64,000 nt of DNA. Origin: Pohlia nutans (lineage: Eukaryota > Streptophyta > Bryopsida > Bryales > Mniaceae). The DNA lies in contig CM040088.1 in assembly GCA_022496805.1 (NCBI GenBank), positions 6,014,001 to 6,078,000 on the forward strand. Reading direction: 5' to 3'. Of the stretch, positions 49,701-61,913 are shown in pieces. The number at the start of each line of letters is the position of its first letter. Positions within the stretch are counted from its first letter, which is position 1. Under the pieces are notes generated by a model. That model saw only the letters and a list, made by a program, of their open reading frames with translations, was not told the origin of the DNA and made no database searches. The translations under genes were made by a program, and so were the position numbers.

Positions 49701-52700
49701 AGGGAGTTATCACTCCCACATTGGGTTTGCGACCAGGTAGCAGACCTTTCACAGCACCTTCCACAACGTTGCAGACTACGAGTGCTTCTTCATAATTGGC
49801 TCGAGAGTGCCCCACAAGCTCTTCTCGTTCAATCCCCCAACCCACATCCATGAAGCAGTAGTGACCTAATTTGAAGCTACATCCTCGGACAGAAATGCCT
49901 CTTTCACAGACTTGCTCACTGAAAATAGACTGCATGGCGCTGGTCCGAGATGAGTTTGCCAATGCTCCGCCATAGAACTGTTTGGAGGGATAGATACAAA
50001 TGCTTGGGTGCATTCGGTACTGGGTCGTGAGCATATGTACAGGATTACCTCCCTCCTGGAACCGCTCGAATAAACTACGACCATATGCCACACCTAAAAA
50101 CAGAGATGACTTCGATCAGCAATCGGATAAAACTTCCCAAGCAAGCATTCTACAATGATATACCGAATCATCTCCATCTTATTCCGAAAGAATGCCCCGT
50201 TCAATCTTGCAAGCTGTAGGACGATCTATGATAATTTACCAAATCTCTGTAAGAGGATAAGTCAGGGATCCTAACTGGGTCGCTGAAAAACAGTCGCAGG
50301 CAATTGTTGTGGGTCACCCACCATCACACACCTCCCCCTCGTCCTTTTCAGTGCTATAAGCACCTCTGCCTCAACTGCCTGGAATCCAGAACACGAGGGA
50401 GTCATACCATCTACAACACTTGCCAATCTCCTTATTCAATTGATGCAATCAATCGTTCTCATGCCTACCCCAAATTGTAAAAGGATAATATGCTGAGCAA
50501 TTGTCAATACATACCTGAGCTGCTTCATCTGAGGACAAATTCCACAAACGACACCCGCAACAAATCAAAGAGTCAATAAGAAATTTATATGATATAATAT
50601 CAACTACATGAAACATACATAATAATTTCAACGTAGGATATACTAACTGAAACGAAAGCTTCAAGAGAATCTTATCTCCGTGATACAAAAACCGCATCTC
50701 CAATTCAACTTTCATGCACAGTATCTCAATAGTGATATGGAAACACCGACAAAATCCAGACCTTCTTAATGTACCTGGGACAATTCATGATGTACAATCT
50801 ACTCATTATATATGTATAAAGAGAGCCCACAAATGCTTCTTTGATTTTTCTGTATCAACGATTTTGTTCATTGGACACCTAAAGCTAAAGAAAATGTTTA
50901 ACCTAAACATGACAAACCATGACAAGAACATCTTGATGTCACTCACCAATAATAACGACGTCAAACATCTTTTCCAGTTCATCAAAAGTATGACTTCCGC
51001 AACCACTCAAAGTTGCACATACAACACTTGCCCCATCCAGAATGTCGACCCAGGCCCTCGGGCGACCAGAACCTGACGAGAGTCGGACTGTTAAGCTGTC
51101 TAGCGATAATATTTGTACAATGGGGTGTATAACTCTGTGTGCCCCAAAACGGACTATACTTCCATCTATGGGGCTGTAAACATTCCCAGATTTATCCCAC
51201 ATTCCGTGCATGAGACGAGCTGCTATCTCATCCAGAGCTGCATTGGATGGAGCGCATACTAAAATCCTGACCCTGTCAAAAACAACAGAATTGCCACAAT
51301 CTTGGAATGTAAGCAGGAACTCCAGCTCACAGTACACACAAAGCACCCAGCTCAAAACATCCCATGAACACAAATGACTGCTAACATGGGTGCCAAAAAA
51401 TTCAATTCAATACAGCAATTGAAACATAGAAGCAATTTGGCAAGCAGATCACTCAGCCTTACCCAGGTTCTTCGATCAATAATGTTGAGACCATTCCTAT
51501 TACCCGAGCATGACAACGCTTCAGTTAGTAAACATCCAATGTTTTAAAGTCTATTAGGGCTAAATGCTGCAAGAATGAAACTGAATCTCGCCAATCTCGG
51601 TGTAGGAAATATAATAAGCTGAACAAGACCAGGAATAATATACTGATATGAGGTCGTCAAACTTACAAAAAGAATAAAAGGGGGGAAAAACATCAGGCAT
51701 GAATAGCGTGGGTAAAACTTACCAACAATAGTAGATGTCTGCAGGATCAAGGACATCCACACATCCAGAGGGGGTTAGGAACTGACACATATGGGATCAA
51801 AGATTATTTGGCCAGAAAAAACAGCGAAGGCAACGAAGGCAGAAATAGGGAAGTAAATAAGCAGCTACAAAGATAACTCGCAATGTTCACAACCAATCCC
51901 AGATGGAAAACCCCCGCTCCCCTACAATGTTTCCAAAATCGTCTCCAGAATCATATGCTGGATAGTGGAGATACCTTTCCAGTTCCCGGTGGACCTGCAC
52001 AAGCAAACAAGGACAGTCCTTAATTCTGCCAGTTTCTAATCTCTGCATCCTTACTTCAATGACAGTGAAAGATCAAAATAAAGAGAAAATTCATTTTGAT
52101 CGGACGTCTGTGCAAAACAAAATTATCAGGGAGAAGGAAGGATGATACGTAACACCTAAGTGCCCATATGGCCAAAAAAGGCTGCTTCCATATCTATAAA
52201 AGTTGAAGTAAATAATTTAGGAAGCTTCAAGGAAGGTACTAAGATTTATCAATAGAATGAAGAAACCCATGTCCTACATTTTTAAATGATTAGAACTATG
52301 TTTTTGGAAATTACAATAATCGACTATTAGCTTTCAAACTAGATAAACTATTTTTAGTTTGGGCACTTAGGAGTCAATGATGAAAAAACTTACCTTGTAC
52401 TAGCTGAAAACCCTGCCGCATATGAAGTAGGCTGGAAACAGCCAGCAACTGCAACGTATTCAGAATCTTGCGATCCCTGAAGTTCCTCAGAGATTCTAAA
52501 CTGAGCTTCAGCTTTGGATCCTCAACCGCTGGTGGAGGCTTTATAAACCTTATATTTGCCAGTGGATCCAAGATCTGCTGCTGAAAAGGACTAAAGATCT
52601 CCGACAATGTTGTAACAGCCAAAAACATGCGGCGTAGAGTCACCATATTACATAACCTCAGAAGGATACACTGCAGTCACCGGAAACAATCACATATCAG

Positions 52701-55700
52701 GCGCATGCTCCATACCTTGGACAAATAAAGATGCATCTGATCCAAACTGCTGAAAACCTTCAGTTGGTAGTGAGGATACCTCGTCAAGAGAAAAATCCCA
52801 GGGAAGTCTTGTTCTCAAAAGTGGAGCTTGAAGACGATCCTGATGATAGACAATTGCAACACCCTTGACTTCTTCAGTCCCGGGTACCATCATGCACAGA
52901 AACTCGCCCACATCTAACTTTATATTACCCTGTTTGCTTTCCGCTTCAAAATAATGAAACGCATCCCCCGTTGTCCTAACCATGCTTCGCAGACGCCATA
53001 CCGTTAATTGTCCCCTCGAATCCACATTCACTACACATACAGAAATTATATTAATCTTCGTCGCATGAGGCAGAACTAACTCATACAATTCGAAAACAGA
53101 AGAAAACTGCAGTTTCACATGATGCACACTGGAAGCAACAGTTACTGGTGACATGCAGCATAGACAAATCTTCAGGGCTCTGGAACAACATAAATCCTCT
53201 TAATAAAAACTAGTTTACTTCAAAAAAAATAGCCACTGCAAGATATGGAGAGAACATACGTGATTGTTGGCTGTTTAGATCCTGTTCCGCTTTGAACTTT
53301 TCCCACTCACTAAAAAAGATTCCTCTTGCTTCTTCTCCTATCAACTTCTGAAAGGTAGCAGTGTACGATGCCGTTGATGGAAACTTCAGGGGTAAGGATT
53401 GATACTTTAACTCAGAAGCTCCAGAAATATTTTCAACTGATGCCAGTGGCGGCCAAGGACCCTGCAGACCTAAAATTATCCAGTCAAAAAGTTCTTCAGG
53501 AGATGCATCGGATGACAAAGATGTTGTCACAGCTTTGGGCGCTTCAGGTTCCCTGGCTCGTCCTAAAGATGCTCTCCCGGTCTGAAGACAGAAGAAAACC
53601 TGGTAAGAAAACTTCAAACTGGACACCACGACAGGCTACCAATTGCACCCGTACAACAGACCTAAAACAGCTAAAATATCACAACAGTATCCAAAAAACA
53701 ATTAACGATCTGACCAGTTGATAGTTAATGACCGCCTGCAGGCGATCGTTCGTCAGACTATGTCACGTCATGAAGCAACAATGTTTTTGATCTCTTACTT
53801 GAGCCTGGCGTCTATTTCTATCAGTGTCTTCATCACTGCTGCTTGAGGATTCTTCACTGTCCTCAGAACTACTTGAAGGAGCTTTGGTCTTAGGCTGCCA
53901 TGTGGTTTTTGCTTTCTCTCCCGACAAAACTTTCTTCACTTTCACAGGACTTGACTTTTTTTCGGTTAAACTGTCGGAACCACTGCTGGAAGAAACCCCT
54001 TGAGCACTCTCCTCAGGATCGGATTCAGAGGGCTGAAAATAGCCCAAGCCTATGTTTAGTACAGTATCAGTGATCCAAAATCTGCAGTAATGTGTTACGA
54101 GAGAAGCAAATTGATCTTCTCAACACTCTTCAAAATACTGTAAAGCTTATCACATCCAGAGTCAATGTCCGAAGTCCAAGAGCGTTGAAATCAATCAATG
54201 GTTGGTCTCAAACCTATCAACGGTGGGTCTCAAACAAATTATCTAAGTCGCAAAACGTATCATTTCCACTCTCAACTACACCCATAGAAAAACATCCAAA
54301 TCAGTCAGAAGCTCACCTTGATCTTTGTGCTGTCAATTTGAGGCTCCGGTTCAGACTCATCAGACTCGTCAGAGTCTTCAGATGTGCTCTCTGAGCCTTC
54401 ATTACCGGAGGCTTCTTCGTCAGAAGATTCACTGGATGACTCTTCATCAGAGGATTCCATGGGTGCCTCTTCTTCATCAGAAGATTCGCTGGACGATCCT
54501 TCATCGGAGGATTCACTGTCAACATTGCTACCGGGGCCGGTTTTGAGAATTTTCTCAGGAATCCTAAACCCCAACATATTCACCATAAAATGAGCCAAAA
54601 TAATGCAATGCCAATAACATACATGACATAAGAACTCATTTCAACAGAACTAATAGAGTTTGAGCCAATCACCTTGAGGAGATTGTGTTGGGCTTCGCTG
54701 GTGACTTCCTCGGAGATTTTACTCCTGGTCTCACCTTGCGAATCTCGTCGTTCGTTCCGTCTATTTCATTATCAACGGTCAAGTCCATGAAGCCTCTAGC
54801 CTGCATTGAAGTAGAAGCTGACTTTGAGGATGATGGGGTCTTGGAAGGAGTCTGGTTCCTAACATTAGGTATCCGACCGGCTTCTTCAATGATGTCTCTT
54901 CCATTTGCAAGCTCAGCTTCATGTCTGGCTCGTGTCGACGGTGATTGACGCTGCTTCGAAACCCTAGCTGGACTCCATTGATAAAGATGTGTTAAGAGGA
55001 AAATTCACATTACAGCTAGAATGATTAACAACAACATAATCAGTGATTCCCTAAAAAACGTCATACAGGTCAGCAGTTCATATGTGAGACAGAACGTTCA
55101 GATTACCAAATCAAAAAACGAAGGATTCAAAACTCACCATTACCTGCTGCATGTGAAGACGTAATACCGTCGTTTAAGTACTCATCCCCAGTGACGAGAT
55201 CGTAACCTGAACGGACAGAGAACCTCAGAAGAATAAAGAAAAATGAGGCGATCTAGTCATATAAAAATAACGATAAATTAGTACGCTCAAGCTTAGAAAC
55301 CTTGATGTTTGGCAGCTGCACGTCAAGCAATGATCGGGAACCGCTTTAAGCATACATTCAACCCTGACTAATTGCAATCATTATTTGAACATATCCGAGG
55401 TATATCCAAAGAGCTTCCCATGTTGTGCACAAATCTAATTGGACAACATTCCACATGTCCCATTTAGGAGACGATTTCCCCCCCCCCCCCCCCCCCCCCG
55501 AGGCAGTGCAATTAAAGAAGGTTGAGTGTATTACTACTTTTCTGTAAGTTATGCCCACAGTTAGGCAGCACGAAATCAATGTGATTCGCCGTACAAGTCC
55601 CAAATTACTCGACAGCCTGAAACGTCTGCTAGTCACTGAAATGCGCATGACTGGAATGTTGGAAAAAATAAGAAACTGAGCATGTATTTACCTTCAGGAA

Positions 55701-55884
55701 ATGTGGCAACAGCGAAGCTTTCGAAAAGTTTGGCATAATGTTTCCGATAAGCATCCAACTCCCTCTCCAGCCTCTCCACCTTCATTCGTCTTTTATTCAC
55801 CATTTCCTGCAGGGATTTCTCGACAGGCTCCCATTCCCCGCTCTCCGGGGATTGTGAACCTCCCGGAAGCAATACCGTCTCCAT
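46522..55884 (-). CDS. SEN1: Sen1/MAA3-like SF1 helicase with acidic, repeat and RG domains
   Basis: Superfamily 1B (UPF1/Sen1 type) RNA/DNA helicase, expected to act in the nucleus on transcription termination or R-loops. I place 19 coding exons: 55884-55692, 55206-55144, 54967-54673, 54563-54317, 54032-53799, 53581-53260, 53144-52780, 52670-52394, 51994-51975, 51738-51723, 51496-51463, 51272-50947, 50528-50515, 50378-50276, 50093-49367, 49257-49071, 48689-47794, 47489-47180, 46779-46522. All phases agree; about 1,628 residues. Order: N-terminal coiled coil; Ser/Asp/Glu-rich region (about 185-340); Sen1 N-region; helicase core with QGPPGTGKT (about 665), APSNAALDE, DEAAQ (about 798), GDPQQLPAT, QYRMHP, VNTVDGFQGREKD, RRMNVALTRAK; Lys-rich tandem repeats (about 1250-1335); Arg-Gly tail (GRGRGRG, about 1560). 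Longer than MAA3 (about 800 residues). Least certain: the 52780 donor, the 53144 acceptor, and whether 46522-49071 belongs here or to a separate gene. Confidence 0.87.
46670..46725 (-). repeat. Hexamer repeat encoding Arg-Gly tail
   Basis: Run of CCACGA-type hexamers on the plus strand; on the coding strand it reads as alternating Gly-Arg in the last helicase exon. RG-rich tails bind RNA and are methylation targets in many nuclear proteins. Confidence 0.75.
46870..46988. repeat. Minisatellite, unit about 23 bp
   Basis: Five imperfect head-to-tail units built on CAACGTTGGAGAGTAACTC (variants CAGCGTT, AAACGTT, CAATGTT). Lies in the last intron of the helicase gene. Confidence 0.8.
48110..48360 (-). 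repeat. In-frame tandem repeat of about 27 residues in helicase exon 17
   Basis: Three to four diverged units of the pattern S-P-x-L-K-x-x-x-V-K-x-E-x-D-x-x-E-P-S-x-x-x-R, for example SPVLKQIMVKVEVDGDEPS and SPGLKKNMVKLEVERGEPS. Each unit carries a Ser-Pro and a VKxE motif that resembles a SUMO-attachment consensus (hydrophobic-K-x-E). Confidence 0.8.
55478..55499. repeat. Poly-C run
   Basis: 22 consecutive C in the first coding-region intron of the helicase gene (G-run in the transcript). A likely site of length variation or sequencing error. Confidence 0.95.
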
Positions 55885-55942
55885 GTCCCTCACCGTCGAA
55901 TTCGACAGACAATTGGACGGAATCTTCGTACGAGCAAAGCAT
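55793..55942 (-). other. Overlapping upstream ORF of the helicase gene
   Basis: An ATG at 55942-55940, just after the 5'-UTR intron acceptor, opens a 49-codon frame that overlaps the proposed start (55884) out of frame and stops at 55793-55795. Its start context is poor (TTCAATGC), while the main ATG has G at -3 and +4. This arrangement would lower translation of the helicase unless ribosomes scan past it. Confidence 0.55.
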
Positions 55943-55948
55943 TGAATC

Positions 55949-56272
55949 CTAAAACAAACGACAGTATCTCGATGTAAAGTTAAACGACAACATTCGTAAT
56001 TGAAAACTTAATAATTGATATTCATAATAGCAATCCAACTAAGCAAATTAGCAGCACGTCAGAGATCTGTGACAAAGCCTTGAGTCCAAAAGCAGAGGAT
56101 CGGAATACAGTAAAATGTACTGTTTACGCAATAAATCACAAAATTCATGAAATTATACAAAGATATCGACCTAAATTACGTGTTATTGGCCAGATCCAGA
56201 CGCCGGGCAAACTAGAAACCGGGCAACGGCACCAAGAAGGTCGAGAAAAAGCGCAATGGAGAAGCCACATAC
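55949..56272 (-). other. Probable 5'-UTR intron of the helicase gene
   Basis: Donor CACCGG|GTATGT at 56273/56272 and acceptor TTGTTTTAG before 55948. The upstream exon has no start codon that stays open into the main frame, so it is leader only. Confidence 0.6.
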
Positions 56273-56376
56273 CCGGTGACAATGTGGATGATTCAGGCAC
56301 AAGATTTGGTCATAACCAGAACCAGAACGTGGAGGAGTAAGAGGAGGTGCGACACCAAATGCGGTGCGGGAAAACG

Positions 56377-56409
56377 TCAAACTTCCGAGGAAAGCTTGAG
56401 CCCCGCCAT
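56377..56409 (-). other. Short upstream ORF in helicase leader
   Basis: ATG at 56409-56407, ten codons (MAGLKLSSEV) and TGA at 56377-56379, within the first leader exon. The start context GCGATGGCG is good. Confidence 0.5.
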
Positions 56410-56440
56410 CGCTGGATTGGTGCAGCAGGCAGAAGAGCCT

Positions 56441-56457
56441 TAAACCCTAAACCCTAA
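56441..56457. promoter_or_regulatory. Double telo-box at the helicase gene start
   Basis: TAAACCCTAAACCCTAA on the plus strand, immediately upstream of the first leader exon of the helicase gene. Telo-boxes near plant transcription starts are common for translation, replication and cell-cycle genes. Confidence 0.6.
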
Positions 56458-56469
56458 GTAAGGGAAGCG

Positions 56470-57030
56470 GAAAGGAAGCGTCAGCGTCAGTTAAGTTTAG
56501 GGGAAGTTTAGAAACTTAATTAGTGTACCCTTACACTGCCCATTTGATTTGGAAAATCTTCAAACTCAACCACCCCCGAATTCTCTTAGATGATAGAAAG
56601 ATAGGATTGAATATTAAATTGGCAAAAAGAAAGATGAAACAAAATCTTATTTATATGAATTTTGCAAACGAGAAGATAGTCAAATCCTACTTGTGACTTG
56701 TAAACGGTATTATTTTAAACACAAATAGTACCATGAATTGTATTCTAAAAGCTTTACTTCTGTCTACCTATAAAAGCACCCGAGTGTATCACAAGTGGTC
56801 ATAAAACATTCCACTTTAGAGCATTCTCAAAAATTGCACAACATATGGACACACAAACTAGCCATACTAGGTCATTTAGTGGCCTACATTGCGAACAATG
56901 ATTTTAATGATGCGAGCAACTCAGTAGAACACACTATTCCCAAATTATGCACTTGGCCAAGTGTGATCATTTTAAGAACAAATTTGGCTTAAAAAAAATC
57001 GTCTAAAAAGTTCTTTAAAAAACAATGATT
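56470..57030. other. Intergenic DNA with a partial copy of the foldback end
   Basis: AT-rich, no gene. At about 56935-57000 there is a diverged partial copy of the left end of the neighbouring foldback element (GCACTTGGCCAAGTG, then CAAATTTGGCTTAAAAA). Confidence 0.5.
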
Positions 57031-58268
57031 AACACCCAATTCCCTAATTTTGCACTTGGCCAAGTGCACTCATTTTATAAGCAAATTTGGCTTTAAAAAA
57101 ATTTGTTTGAAAAATTATCTAAAAAACAGCGATTTTTGTCTTTCTACAATCCCTTACGTTGTAAAGAAACAATTATTTAATTTATTTTGTATTCTATTCT
57201 TTATCTTTTATCTTATCCTTATCTTTATCTTTTCTTTTCTTTTATTTTATCTTGTTTATTTTTCTTGTCTTCTTTCTTGTCTTCCTCTTGTCTTCCTTCT
57301 TCTTTTTCTTCTAGTCTTCTTCTTTTTCTTCTAGTCTTCCTCTTGTCTTCCTGTTTTTTTTTTCACCTTGCCATTTTTGGAGTTTAAACTTTAAAAATAA
57401 AAATAAAAATAAAAATCAGGGAGTACCCGATGGCTGAATCCAATACAGACCAAAAAAATATTTATTTTATTTTTTCCGGTTTTTCCGTTCGAGAAGGTCT
57501 GCGCGCGCGGACCCTGGTCTAATTTTGACCCACTCTCCCTCCCTCCTCTCCTTTCCTTCTTTTTCCCCTCTTTCGTATATAAACCTTCCCTCACTCTCCC
57601 TCCCTCACTCTCCCTCCCTCCTCCGTCTTCCTCCTTTATATTGAGGAGAAGGGATAAAGGAGAGAGGGAGAAGGACAAGAGAGGGAAAGGGGAGGAAGGA
57701 GAGTGTGAGGGAGGGAGAGTGAGGGAGGGTTTATGTAGGGGAGAGGGGGGAGTGAGGGAGGGAGGGTCAAAATTAGACTAGGGTCCGCGCGCGCGGACCC
57801 TCTCTGACCGGAAAAACTGGAAGCAAAAAATAAAATAAAATAAAATAAATTTCCTGTATTGGATTCAGCCATCGGCTGCTCCCTGATTTTTATTTTTATT
57901 TAATTTTTTTAACATTTAAACTCCAAAAATGGCAAGGTGAAGAATAAAAAAAGGAAGACAAGAGGAAGACTAGAAGAAAAAGAAGACGACTAGAAGAAAA
58001 AGAAGAAGGAAGACAAGAGGAAGACAAGAAAGAAGACAAGAAAAAAATAAACAAGATAAAATAAAATAAAAGATAAAGATAAGGATAAGATAAAAGATAA
58101 AGATAAGAATACAAAATAAATTAAATAATTGTTTCTTTACAACGTAAGGGATTGTAGAAAGACAAAAATCGTTGTTTTTTAGAGAATTTGTCAAACAAAC
58201 TTTTTAATGCGCTTGAGGGCCAAGTGCATGATTATATGGCCAAGTGCAAAATTAGCGAATTGGGTGTT
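57031..58268. mobile_element. 1.24-kb foldback element
   Basis: The left half is the inverted complement of the right half around a centre near 57640. Ends AACACCCAATTC are matched in reverse at 58257-58268; inside, GGGATTGTAGAAAGACAAAAA, a long TCTTC/GAAGA tract, GGGAGTACCCGATGGCTGAATCC-like sequence and a GCGCGCGCGG core recur on both arms. Arms of about 550-600 bp, purine/pyrimidine-rich. No coding capacity (frames here are artefacts of the tract). Its right end adjoins the truncated LINE at 58269. Confidence 0.8.
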
Positions 58269-59846
58269 CTTTGTAGATTGTACCGAGTCTGCCGGTGTCA
58301 TTAAATGCGTTTCGCAGTTGTTCACCGATGCATATGAGATATGCATTTTTTAGTGAGAAGGCTTCTAGTCCAAATAAGTCGTGTGGTAATTGGGTGATCA
58401 CATTAGCTATACATTTTGGGAGTCCGCATATTGTTTTTTGGATTCCAATAAAAAATTTGTCAAGTCTTTTTATGGTAGGTAAGGAATATGGTACTGCATA
58501 AAAGCTATAGGCTATACCGGCTTTGATGACGATGTCTACAATGTTTATTTTTTGTTTAATTGTGGCTGGGCAGTTTGTTAGTTGTTTGCATTGGTTGATT
58601 ACTTTAGTTGTGGTGATGTGTGTTTGGAGTTTCCATTTTAGTGAAGGCACTAATTGAATGCCTAAATAGACGTATGGTTCATTTTGGTGTAGTGCGGGTA
58701 TAAGTTGGTGTCTATAGTTGATGTTTTGGGTTATCAGATGAGCTTTGAATTTATCTGGGTTCATTTTTTATTTGTTGGGATATCCAGTGATAGCACATTT
58801 TGGTACCCCCACATCTATTCCTGACCATTCACAGAATTTATCTAGTTTGTTTAGTTGGGTTTGTAGTGATTGGAAGTTGTTTGTAATAGCTGCTAAATCA
58901 TCTGCGTATGCTACTGAACTAATCGTTGTATTGGATGTGCCAAATGTGTATCTGTTTTGTTCCCTGTGGAGCCATCTGAAGAGTGGTTCGAGGAATATTA
59001 AGAATAGGTGTGGGCTAAGTGTATCTCCTTGTATGGTGCCTCTTTGTATTGGTATGAGTTTTGTTTTGTTGAAGTGTTCTCTGATGAAAATGGTGTTAGA
59101 CTGTGAGTAAATGTTTCCCACTAGTGTTACGGCATCCTTTGGGTATCCGAAGTCTTTCATTATGGCTAGTAGTCTTGCATGATCAAGGGAACCGAATGCG
59201 TTTTTGAAATCAATGTATAGTAGATAAATATCTTGGTTTGTGAATCTGACATCTTCTAATGCTGCGATAAGGAGTTGAAGTTGTCTAGCGGTACTTCTTT
59301 CTGCCCTAAAGCCTTCTTGGCTGTCTAGGAGGATTTGGTGCATTTCGCCATTTGTTGATAATATGGATGTTAGTGTACTAGTGAAGAATTTATATATTGT
59401 GTTTGTCATTGCGATTGGTCTATGGTTTGGTAATTGTGTTGGGTTGCCTTTTCTGTACAATAGTATGGTTAAACTTATTTTCCATGAGGTTGGGATTTGT
59501 TTTTGTTTATAGCAATGGGTGACAAAAAGGAAGAGTAATTTATAGAAACTTTCAGGCATGTTTTTGAGGATTCCATTGGAGATTTTATCGGGGCCTGGAG
59601 TTTTGTTGTTCGCTAGATTTTTTAAGCACATGTCGTGTGTTACTTTATCGAAATATGTATGTAGTGGGGCTTGTTGGTTTTCTCGTTTTTCTAGGACAAA
59701 ACAATCGATGTCATGCCATGGGTATTGTCGTACTCCACACGTATAGTGTATAAGGTTTTCTGATTGGTAATAGCATGTTGGTATTGTTGGTCTATTGCTG
59801 AGTGATTGTTGGATATGAATTTCATGTGCTATGTCTTCGGGACTAG
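58252..59846 (-). pseudogene. LINE reverse transcriptase domain
   Basis: Reverse transcriptase of the LINE. The frame is open from at least 59846 through the Met at 59631, stops at TAA 58768-58770, and continues in the same frame to the junction. RT motifs in order: NNKTPGPDKISNG, FRAERSTARQLQLL, LLYIDFKNAFGSLDH (catalytic Asp), RGTIQGDTLSPHLF, and VAYADDLAA (catalytic Asp pair). The part after the stop (MNPDKFKAHLI to the end) is the thumb/connection region with YVYLGIQL. The last few codons already lie in the foldback element. One nonsense codon and an upstream frameshift make it a pseudogene. Confidence 0.9.
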
Positions 59847-61250
59847 TTAGTATATTATTGTTTCTATCCAGAATGCAGTCAAGAGGTGGTGTGTCGTGGT
59901 TTTTGAATACTTTTTTGTTAACTTTTTTGGGGCTTTTTCGTATAGTTGTCTATATTTGGATATGGCCTTTTTTACACAATTTTGGGAGTATTTTGTAGTG
60001 ATTTTGCGAGCTTCTATGTGTGCGGTTTTGGCTAAGGTTGCGAGGGTTTTAATCCATTCTGATTTGATGGGTTCTTGGGTAGGAGGTGGTGGGATTATAG
60101 TATGGGTGTGGTTTTGTAGTTCTGCTAGTATTGGATGGCTTTGCCAGTTATCTGAGTTTTTTATGGTGTATATTGCTTTTCTAATTAAGTGGTATGTGGA
60201 GAAGTAGTTTTTCCATTTTTTTTGGAGTTTTCTTGGTAGAAATCTTCCTTGTTTTTTGCAAGTGGTTAATTGCGGGAGAGGTGGTGCACTACATGTGTCT
60301 TGGATTGTGTTGGATATTTTTTGAATGAGGTAATCTAATTTGGAGCAGGATGCTTGCCATTGGATTTGCGTTAGTTGTTCATTCGTTAGTATTGTTGTAA
60401 GTTCATTAATTTGGAGAGCTTTTGCTTCAAAGAACTCAGTTTTGAATCTTTCGATGTTGTCTGGTGGGATAGAGTTTAGAATTCTTGGTGGTTTGTCAGT
60501 TAGGGGTGGTGTCGGATGGGCTATAAGTGTATTTGGTGGTATATGTAGTGTCACGAGTGAATGGTCAGAGTTTAGGTTGTGGTTTTGGCCTCCTTGTCTA
60601 GAGAATGGACTATTTGTAGGGATATATGTGACTTGTAGACTGTTTGTAAATGCTCTCCACTCCAGATCTTTTGGTTGTGGCAGTTTGGTGTTGTATTCGT
60701 TTTGTTTACCTATAAGAGCTATATCTCGATTAAAGTCTCCGCATAGTATATATGTGTGGTTTGGATGTGTTTCTATTTGTTGTGTTATGTTTTGTTGTAT
60801 TGTTGGTATGTATTGTATGTTTTCTATGTGGGAGGCCATGTACATGTGCATTATTAGCAATGGTAGTAGAGGCTGGTTGAATATTTTTATTATTTGGAAG
60901 TAGGATGAGATTTCTAAGGGAGTGGGTATTTTGGTTATGTTTCCAGGGTATGCATAGTTTTGGTGAATGAGAGTTAATAGACCACCTCTTGCAGGGGTAT
61001 ATGGTATTCTTTGTTGTATGCATCGTGTTAGTGCGTGTGTTATTAAATATCAATTTGTATTTTGGAAATAGGTTTTGTATAAACTTTGTAGATTTGGTAG
61101 CGGTTAGTTTGGTTTCTTGTATAGTGATAATAGCGGGGTTATTTGGTGTGTATGAGAGTAGTTGTTGGAGGCTAGGTAGGGCTGTGTTTAGCGAGGATGC
61201 ATTCCTGCTGGTGATGCATGTGTTGAAATTTGTAGTTTGAGGTGCTTGAA
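59847..61250 (-). pseudogene. LINE AP-like endonuclease region
   Basis: Exonuclease-endonuclease-phosphatase domain in pieces. The upstream frame (about 61250-60950) has LQQLLSYTPNNPAIITIQET, with the catalytic QET motif. The downstream frame (60860-59847) has ILCGDFNRDI and the SDHSLV terminal His motif, followed by the linker to the reverse transcriptase. The two are separated by a frameshift around 60860-60960, and a second frameshift near 59915 separates them from the RT frame. Confidence 0.8.
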
Positions 61251-61253
61251 TTC

Positions 61254-61913
61254 TTATTGGAGGTGCATTTGGAGGTGGAGGGAGATGAGAGCATTCATCA
61301 GTGGTTCATTACATTTTGATGTTGCAGTTAGTAGGTGTATTGGAAGGTAGGGGAATTTATTTATCATGGTATCGAGATTTAGTGGTTCAGTGGTATTGTG
61401 GATGAAAATATATAGATTTTTATGTATGGTGGTTGGGGGATTGATGAGATTTTGGTTTGTTTGCATGAATTGTGTATATGGGTGTGGGGTATTTATATGT
61501 CTTTTGGGGGGGTTTTGTAGGAGGGACATTTGGTTTAATATTAGTGTTGTCCAATCAAGGTTTGGTCTTTGTATTAACATGTGATCACATGTTTCTAGGG
61601 AAGGGTTAATTGTTGTAATGAGTGCAAAAAGTAATCTTGGCGGTGGATGGTGTAGGTTTTGGTAAATGTATCTAGATAGGTGTGGGTAGTCTGTGGTTGT
61701 GTCTTGGTGGTTAGGATGTGTTATTTGTATGGTAGGTGCAAATTGTTGTGCTAAGTGTTGGTATTTTGGTTGTAATTTGATCGTGCATGGTATAAAGTAG
61801 GTGTTACATCTTCTTTTGTGTGAGGGTGGGTGGTTTTTTAGTATATTGGGCATAGGTCCCGGGTTGGTTTCGATGTCGCCACATAGTAAGAGTAAGTTGA
61901 GGGGTGAGATCAT
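61254..61913 (-). pseudogene. LINE N-terminal ORF with 2A-like sequence
   Basis: 219-codon frame starting MISPLNLLLLCGDIETNPGP. The D-I-E-T-N-P-G-P core (61854-61880) is a canonical 2A ribosome-skipping signature, preceded by a Leu-rich stretch as usual. The frame is open upstream of this Met as well. After the motif the sequence is Thr/Pro/His/Leu-rich and not recognised. Confidence 0.75.

Noticed and set aside
55793..55942. The frame starting at 55942 as the true helicase N-terminus
   Set aside because: It stops at 55793 before any donor, whereas the frame from 55884 runs in phase through all later exons.
57050..58194. Hydrophobic Leu/Phe/Ser-rich frames resembling membrane proteins
   Set aside because: They are translations of the TCTTC/TTTATC tracts in the foldback arms and occur symmetrically on both strands.
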